Source: Promethearchaeota archaeon (GTDB lineage Archaea > Asgardarchaeota > Lokiarchaeia > Sigyniarchaeales > SOKP01). Taken from it: DNA of 64,000 nt. This document shows positions 60,577 through 64,000 of this stretch, in pieces (within the stretch, counting starts at the first letter, position 1; the number at the start of each line of letters is the position of its first letter). The position numbers were made by a program, and so were the translations under genes. The notes below the pieces were generated by a model that was given only the letters and a program-made list of their open reading frames with translations, made no database searches and had not been told where the DNA came from. Location of the stretch: positions 74,129 to 138,128 of the forward strand of contig JAUWGH010000005.1 of the NCBI GenBank assembly GCA_030606485.1, in the 5' to 3' direction.

Positions 60577-61425
60577 ATGTTTGATCTCCTCAAATTCATC
60601 ATACTTTCTATATTGCAAGGTCTGACAGAGTGGTTACCTATATCTAGCTCTGGACAGGTTATGATCTTTTCAATCAATGTTTTTGGAATACCTCCAGATC
60701 AAGCATTCAGTTTGGCCATATGGCTTCATTTAGGAACAACAATTGCAGTTCTTTTGAAATTTAGGACTGATTATATAAAAATAATTCAATCTTTTTTGCC
60801 CAATGTATTTAAAGTAGAGGAAATTGATATCAAAAAAAGAAATTGGGTGATCTTTGCAACCATTGGAACAGCTATAACGGCTTTACCGCTCTATTTCTTA
60901 ATTAAGGATAGTTTTTCTGCATTTCAAGGAGATTTAATAACTTTGATCATTTCAGGATTTCTAATTATTACCGGTATTATTTTACTAAAAATGAGAAAAG
61001 ATTATGCAAAGAATGCAATAAATGACATTGAAGATCAAAAAATCTTCAAGCATAGTTTCTTAGCCGGGTTAATTCAAGGATGTTCTATTTTACCGGGTAT
61101 TTCTCGTTCTGGTGTCACTGTTTCGACAATACTTGGAGAAAAATATGAGCATTCTTCTGCATTGAAATTAAGTTTTTTAATGTCAATTCCTGTAGCTATT
61201 GCTTCCATTGGAGTAGATATTATATTCGGAGAGGGATCTATCTTGGGAACTTTAGATCCGATAGTTATAGTTTTATCAACATTGATTAGTTTTGGAGTCG
61301 GATACTTATCTATTGAGTTTTTAATAAGAGTTGCTCAAAAGATACAATTTGGGTATTTTTGCATATTATATGGGATAATTTCTATTATAATAATAATCCC
61401 GATATTATTGATATCTTCATTTTAA
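60577..61425 (+). CDS. uppP: Undecaprenyl-diphosphatase UppP (BacA) family
   Basis: A 282-residue membrane phosphatase with about eight membrane segments. Both re-entrant signature loops are present: QGLTEWLPISSSGQVMI (N-terminal) and GLIQGCSILPGISRSGVTVS (C-terminal), which hold the catalytic Glu, Ser and Arg. It dephosphorylates polyprenyl diphosphate so that the lipid carrier can be reused; in archaea this would be dolichyl-type diphosphate for N-glycosylation. Co-directional with the zinc-ribbon gene. Confidence 0.94.
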   Translation: MFDLLKFIILSILQGLTEWLPISSSGQVMIFSINVFGIPPDQAFSLAIWLHLGTTIAVLLKFRTDYIKIIQSFLPNVFKVEEIDIKKRNWVIFATIGTAITALPLYFLIKDSFSAFQGDLITLIISGFLIITGIILLKMRKDYAKNAINDIEDQKIFKHSFLAGLIQGCSILPGISRSGVTVSTILGEKYEHSSALKLSFLMSIPVAIASIGVDIIFGEGSILGTLDPIVIVLSTLISFGVGYLSIEFLIRVAQKIQFGYFCILYGIISIIIIIPILLISSF

Positions 61426-61432
61426 TCTTAAA

Positions 61433-62803
61433 TTATTTATTCTTTAATTTTTGAGTTAATTCTTTGATTCCATTTGATAATTCTATTCTAAAAAGATTTA
61501 ATTGTTCTAATTTTTTGTATTCTTCCGGCAATTTTTCCATGGTTTTAAAATAAAACTGTTGAATCTCATCTAATGATAGTAAATCAGAGATTAATTCCCC
61601 TTTTTTCATTATTGGGATCATAAATGGCTCAGATTTATTAGGTGGAGTTTCATTTTCTAGCATTAGTATATCTTTGGTAAATTTTCCATTTTCATCATAT
61701 ACTCTATAGACTTGTTTTTTTCCGGGATATGTGATTTTCCCTTCGCTAATTTTAATCTTAGGAATTCCATTATGTTGTATCAATTTGTAAACGCTATTCA
61801 CAACAGGATCATCCCGACTTGTAACCATTTCAGTACCTACACCAAAAGCATCAGCGGGCGCCCCTTTTTCAATTAAATCTTTTATTTTATACTCATTTAA
61901 ATCGCTACTTAATGTAATAATTGCATTCTTGAGACCATTTTCATCCAATATTTTTCTTACAATTTTCGAATTTTCCACAAGATCACCCGAATCAATCCTC
62001 ACACCTCTTATATCCTTAGCTGTCTTACATGCATTTAGTGTACCTTTTTTAACATCATATGTATCTATGAGTAGAATTGAGTTCTTTCCGTAAATTTTAT
62101 AAAAGGCTTTAAAACTCTCTAGCTCTGTAGGGAATCTTTGAACCCATGAATGAGCCATTGTTCCAGATGCTTTAATACCCAACTCCAAATCCGCCACACA
62201 GTTGCTTGTACCATTAAAACCTGCAATATAACTTGCTCGAGCAGCGTAAACCCCTGCTAATGGGCTATGAGAACGTCTCGTCCCAAAATCTACTATTATT
62301 CGATTTCCAGCTATATTTCGTATTCTAGATGCTTTAGATGCTACTACAGTTTGATAAGTAATCACATTCAGTATGTATGTTTCAGCTAACTGTGCTTGAA
62401 ATGTAGGCCCTTCAATTCTCATGATTGGCTCATTTGGGAAAAAAAATTGTCCTTCTGGGATTGACCACACATCGAGATCAAATTTAAAATTAGGTAAATA
62501 CTCGTCGAAAAATTTAGGATTTATATTTTTAAAATCTTCTCTACTTCGGAAGTATTCAATCGTTCTTTCATTAAATCGTGCATTTTGTAAATAATGTATG
62601 ATTTGTTCAAGCCCAGCAAAAATTAGATAATTTCTGTTTCGAGGAAGTTTTCTTACAAATACTTCAAAAGTTGATATGTCATTTTGATCATCTATAGAAT
62701 TCTCTAAATTATATTGGAAATATCCGGCACTCATTGTCAATTCGTAAAAATCAGTCGCTAAAATAATATTACTATCAGTTAAAAAACCACTTTTAGGGAT
62801 AAT
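61433..62803 (-). CDS. pncB: Nicotinate phosphoribosyltransferase, no canonical start codon
   Basis: About 456 residues. It converts nicotinate and PRPP to NaMN in NAD salvage. Family motifs: TDFYELTMSAGYF, LPRNRNYLIFAGLEQ, VDFGTRRSHSPLAG, ASYIAGFNGTSNC, GTMAHSWVQ, GVRIDSGDL, FGVGTEM and the C-terminal YRVYDENGKF. The first conventional start, TTG 62740, lies inside the conserved YELTM, so translation must begin upstream. The frame stays open to a TGA at 62810-62812 and reads like protein from IIPKSGFLTDSN, but has no ATG, GTG or TTG. I place the start at ATT 62803 tentatively. Confidence 0.85.
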   Translation of the reverse strand: MIPKSGFLTDSNIILATDFYELTMSAGYFQYNLENSIDDQNDISTFEVFVRKLPRNRNYLIFAGLEQIIHYLQNARFNERTIEYFRSREDFKNINPKFFDEYLPNFKFDLDVWSIPEGQFFFPNEPIMRIEGPTFQAQLAETYILNVITYQTVVASKASRIRNIAGNRIIVDFGTRRSHSPLAGVYAARASYIAGFNGTSNCVADLELGIKASGTMAHSWVQRFPTELESFKAFYKIYGKNSILLIDTYDVKKGTLNACKTAKDIRGVRIDSGDLVENSKIVRKILDENGLKNAIITLSSDLNEYKIKDLIEKGAPADAFGVGTEMVTSRDDPVVNSVYKLIQHNGIPKIKISEGKITYPGKKQVYRVYDENGKFTKDILMLENETPPNKSEPFMIPIMKKGELISDLLSLDEIQQFYFKTMEKLPEEYKKLEQLNLFRIELSNGIKELTQKLKNK

Positions 62804-62868
62804 ACCTAATCAAATCCTTTTTTCAATTTTCTTAAAATATCTAGAAGCTTTTAAATAAAAAAAGTTAT

Positions 62869-63903
62869 TTATTTATAGATCTTGCCGGCTCCAGCATATG
62901 TGAGTTTTTCCCCTAATGCTAATCTCACTAAGTTGCTAATGATGTATGGTTCCAATCCTTGGGCTTTTGCTCGACTTCTAAGGGGAAGAACGCATAATGG
63001 GCATAAGAAAACCATTGCTTCAGCTCCAGCTTCCTTCGCATCCATAATATTGCTCATCCGCCATTTATTTGATTCTTCTTTACCTAAATTTAACATTACT
63101 GCTATAACTCCTCCACAGCACTGGGCATCAATTCGATCGTATTTTCTATCTACTCTTTCAACCCCTATAAGTTCAAATAGTTCATCAAGTATTTTGTCAT
63201 TTTCTTCAAAGGCATACCTTGAAGCGCAGGGTTGCTGGTAGGCAACTTTCATGTTTAATTTTTTTATCTGGTCATTATGCTCCTTAACATAATCTCGTAG
63301 ATATTCTAATATATGAATCGGTTTAAATGGCAAATCTATCCCGAATTCTTTGACCTTATTGGTTAACATCGCATAGCAGTCATCATGATAACATATTATT
63401 TCCTCAGCACCAATCTTGGCGAGATTATCTACAAAGATTTGGGCATTTTCACTAACCATACTTGGTTTTCCTGCATGCACCCAACCAAAATAACAAAAAT
63501 AATCACCTCCTTTAAGAAGTGTCATTCCATCGAAGAGTTGCCCTTCAATAACTCCGGGAAGTATATCACCTACTGAACAGAGATTCATAATTGGTTTTTC
63601 AGGATCACCTTTAATAATTTTGGATGGCAATTTTGAAGCCATTTTCATCATACCTATCCATTCATTAGTAACTTTAAATGTTCCAGTTTCTTCTTGCCTA
63701 TCATTAATTAAATCAAAAGGATTGGCACCTTCAGGACAAAACATATTACAGGCAGCACATGTAATACACTCCGCAGTTATTGGAGTGGGCTCACCATCTA
63801 TCAATTTTTTAAACTCTTCCTTAGCTTTCTCCTCGGAATATGCCAAATAGGGGCATTCCATCAAACATACTCCACAAACGGTACATCTATCTTTTAAAAA
63901 CAT
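62869..63903 (-). CDS. HdrB/HdrD-like iron-sulfur protein (ferredoxin plus CCG domains)
   Basis: A 344-residue protein. Two [4Fe-4S] motifs at the N-terminus: CTVCGVCLMECP (8-19) and CITCAACNMFCPEG. Two CCG-type cysteine domains follow: CYHDDCYAM and PCASRYAF, then AQCCGGVIAV and FLCPLCVLP. It belongs to the heterodisulfide reductase subunit D/B-like redox family (also GlpC, LldE). A perfect AAGGAGG site (63911-63917) precedes ATG 63903. It probably passes electrons between a membrane or soluble donor and an unknown disulfide or acceptor. Its partner genes may lie beyond the window. Confidence 0.9.
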   Translation of the reverse strand: MFLKDRCTVCGVCLMECPYLAYSEEKAKEEFKKLIDGEPTPITAECITCAACNMFCPEGANPFDLINDRQEETGTFKVTNEWIGMMKMASKLPSKIIKGDPEKPIMNLCSVGDILPGVIEGQLFDGMTLLKGGDYFCYFGWVHAGKPSMVSENAQIFVDNLAKIGAEEIICYHDDCYAMLTNKVKEFGIDLPFKPIHILEYLRDYVKEHNDQIKKLNMKVAYQQPCASRYAFEENDKILDELFELIGVERVDRKYDRIDAQCCGGVIAVMLNLGKEESNKWRMSNIMDAKEAGAEAMVFLCPLCVLPLRSRAKAQGLEPYIISNLVRLALGEKLTYAGAGKIYK

Positions 63904-63910
63904 TATTATT

Positions 63911-63917
63911 CCTCCTT
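63911..63917 (-). promoter_or_regulatory. Strong Shine-Dalgarno site of the HdrB/D-like gene
   Basis: AAGGAGG on the minus strand, 7 bases before ATG 63903: a near-perfect match to the archaeal anti-Shine-Dalgarno. Confidence 0.8.
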
Positions 63918-64000
63918 AATAATTCATTAATTGATGTTAGATTATTTAAAATTATTAATTAGATTAGGAGAGAATGCTTTATAATTTTTAATTTACTTTT

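Overview
The window is AT-rich, densely coded archaeal DNA, most probably from an Asgard (Promethearchaeota, Lokiarchaeia-like) genome. The archaeal signs are a bifunctional ThiD-ThiN thiamine enzyme, DUF134 and DUF166 proteins, two family-B DNA polymerases, a RadA-like protein and a tRNA-Thr whose discriminator base is U. The Asgard signs are a roadblock domain fused to a Rab-like small GTPase and a RING-H2 zinc finger protein with TPR-like helices. The lineage is an inference from gene content. No rRNA gene is present.

Layout. 1-16.5 kb: end of an isopropylmalate/isocitrate dehydrogenase-type gene, the roadblock-GTPase, the RING protein, thiamine genes (thiDN, thiC), DUF166, an alkaline-phosphatase-superfamily hydrolase, a PAS protein, cupins, a Nudix hydrolase, a DEAD-box-type helicase and a ZIP transporter. 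16.5-23.6 kb: thioredoxin, a divergent GH38-like protein, a sirtuin, a radical SAM/SPASM enzyme, a frameshifted membrane protein and a fumarylacetoacetase-family enzyme. 23.7-30.8 kb: a long minus-strand cluster with a HAD phosphatase, a tandem PlsC acyltransferase, two CoA-dehydratase-activase-related proteins, the ATP-dependent activase, a 64-residue protein and a degenerate acyltransferase. 31.2-32.1 kb: a broken glycosyltransferase-like membrane gene. 32.5-35.9 kb: an operon of inactive RadA-like ATPase, short helical protein and altered PolB2-type polymerase. 35.9-42.8 kb: a methyltransferase, an aminotransferase and a metallocluster-type cluster (DUF134, IscU-like, two NifX-like, two ferredoxin-containing Mrp/MinD ATPases, a Gly-rich DUF5320-like protein). 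43-50.2 kb: tandem hotdog thioesterases, a canonical GH38 alpha-mannosidase, a second phosphatase-superfamily hydrolase, tRNA-Thr and small unknown proteins. 50.2-64 kb: the canonical replicative-type PolB, an ICMT-like methyltransferase, a thiolase, an amino-acid permease, a glycyl radical enzyme pair resembling 4-hydroxyproline dehydratase, UppP, nicotinate phosphoribosyltransferase and an HdrB/HdrD-like iron-sulfur protein.

The most interesting points are these. (1) The PolB2 operon: its RadA-like member has lost both Walker motifs and its polymerase has a damaged exonuclease and altered motifs B and C. (2) A single-chain roadblock + GTPase + degenerate GTPase protein. (3) Acyltransferases co-located with double-cubane/activase-type proteins. 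(4) At least three genes whose conserved N-terminus lies upstream of any ATG, GTG or TTG; two of them have a strong Shine-Dalgarno site correctly spaced before AUA or CUG. (5) A hydroxyproline-dehydratase-like glycyl radical enzyme whose putative catalytic residues match in spacing. Frameshifts in or near homopolymer tracts in two other genes could be real decay or assembly error.
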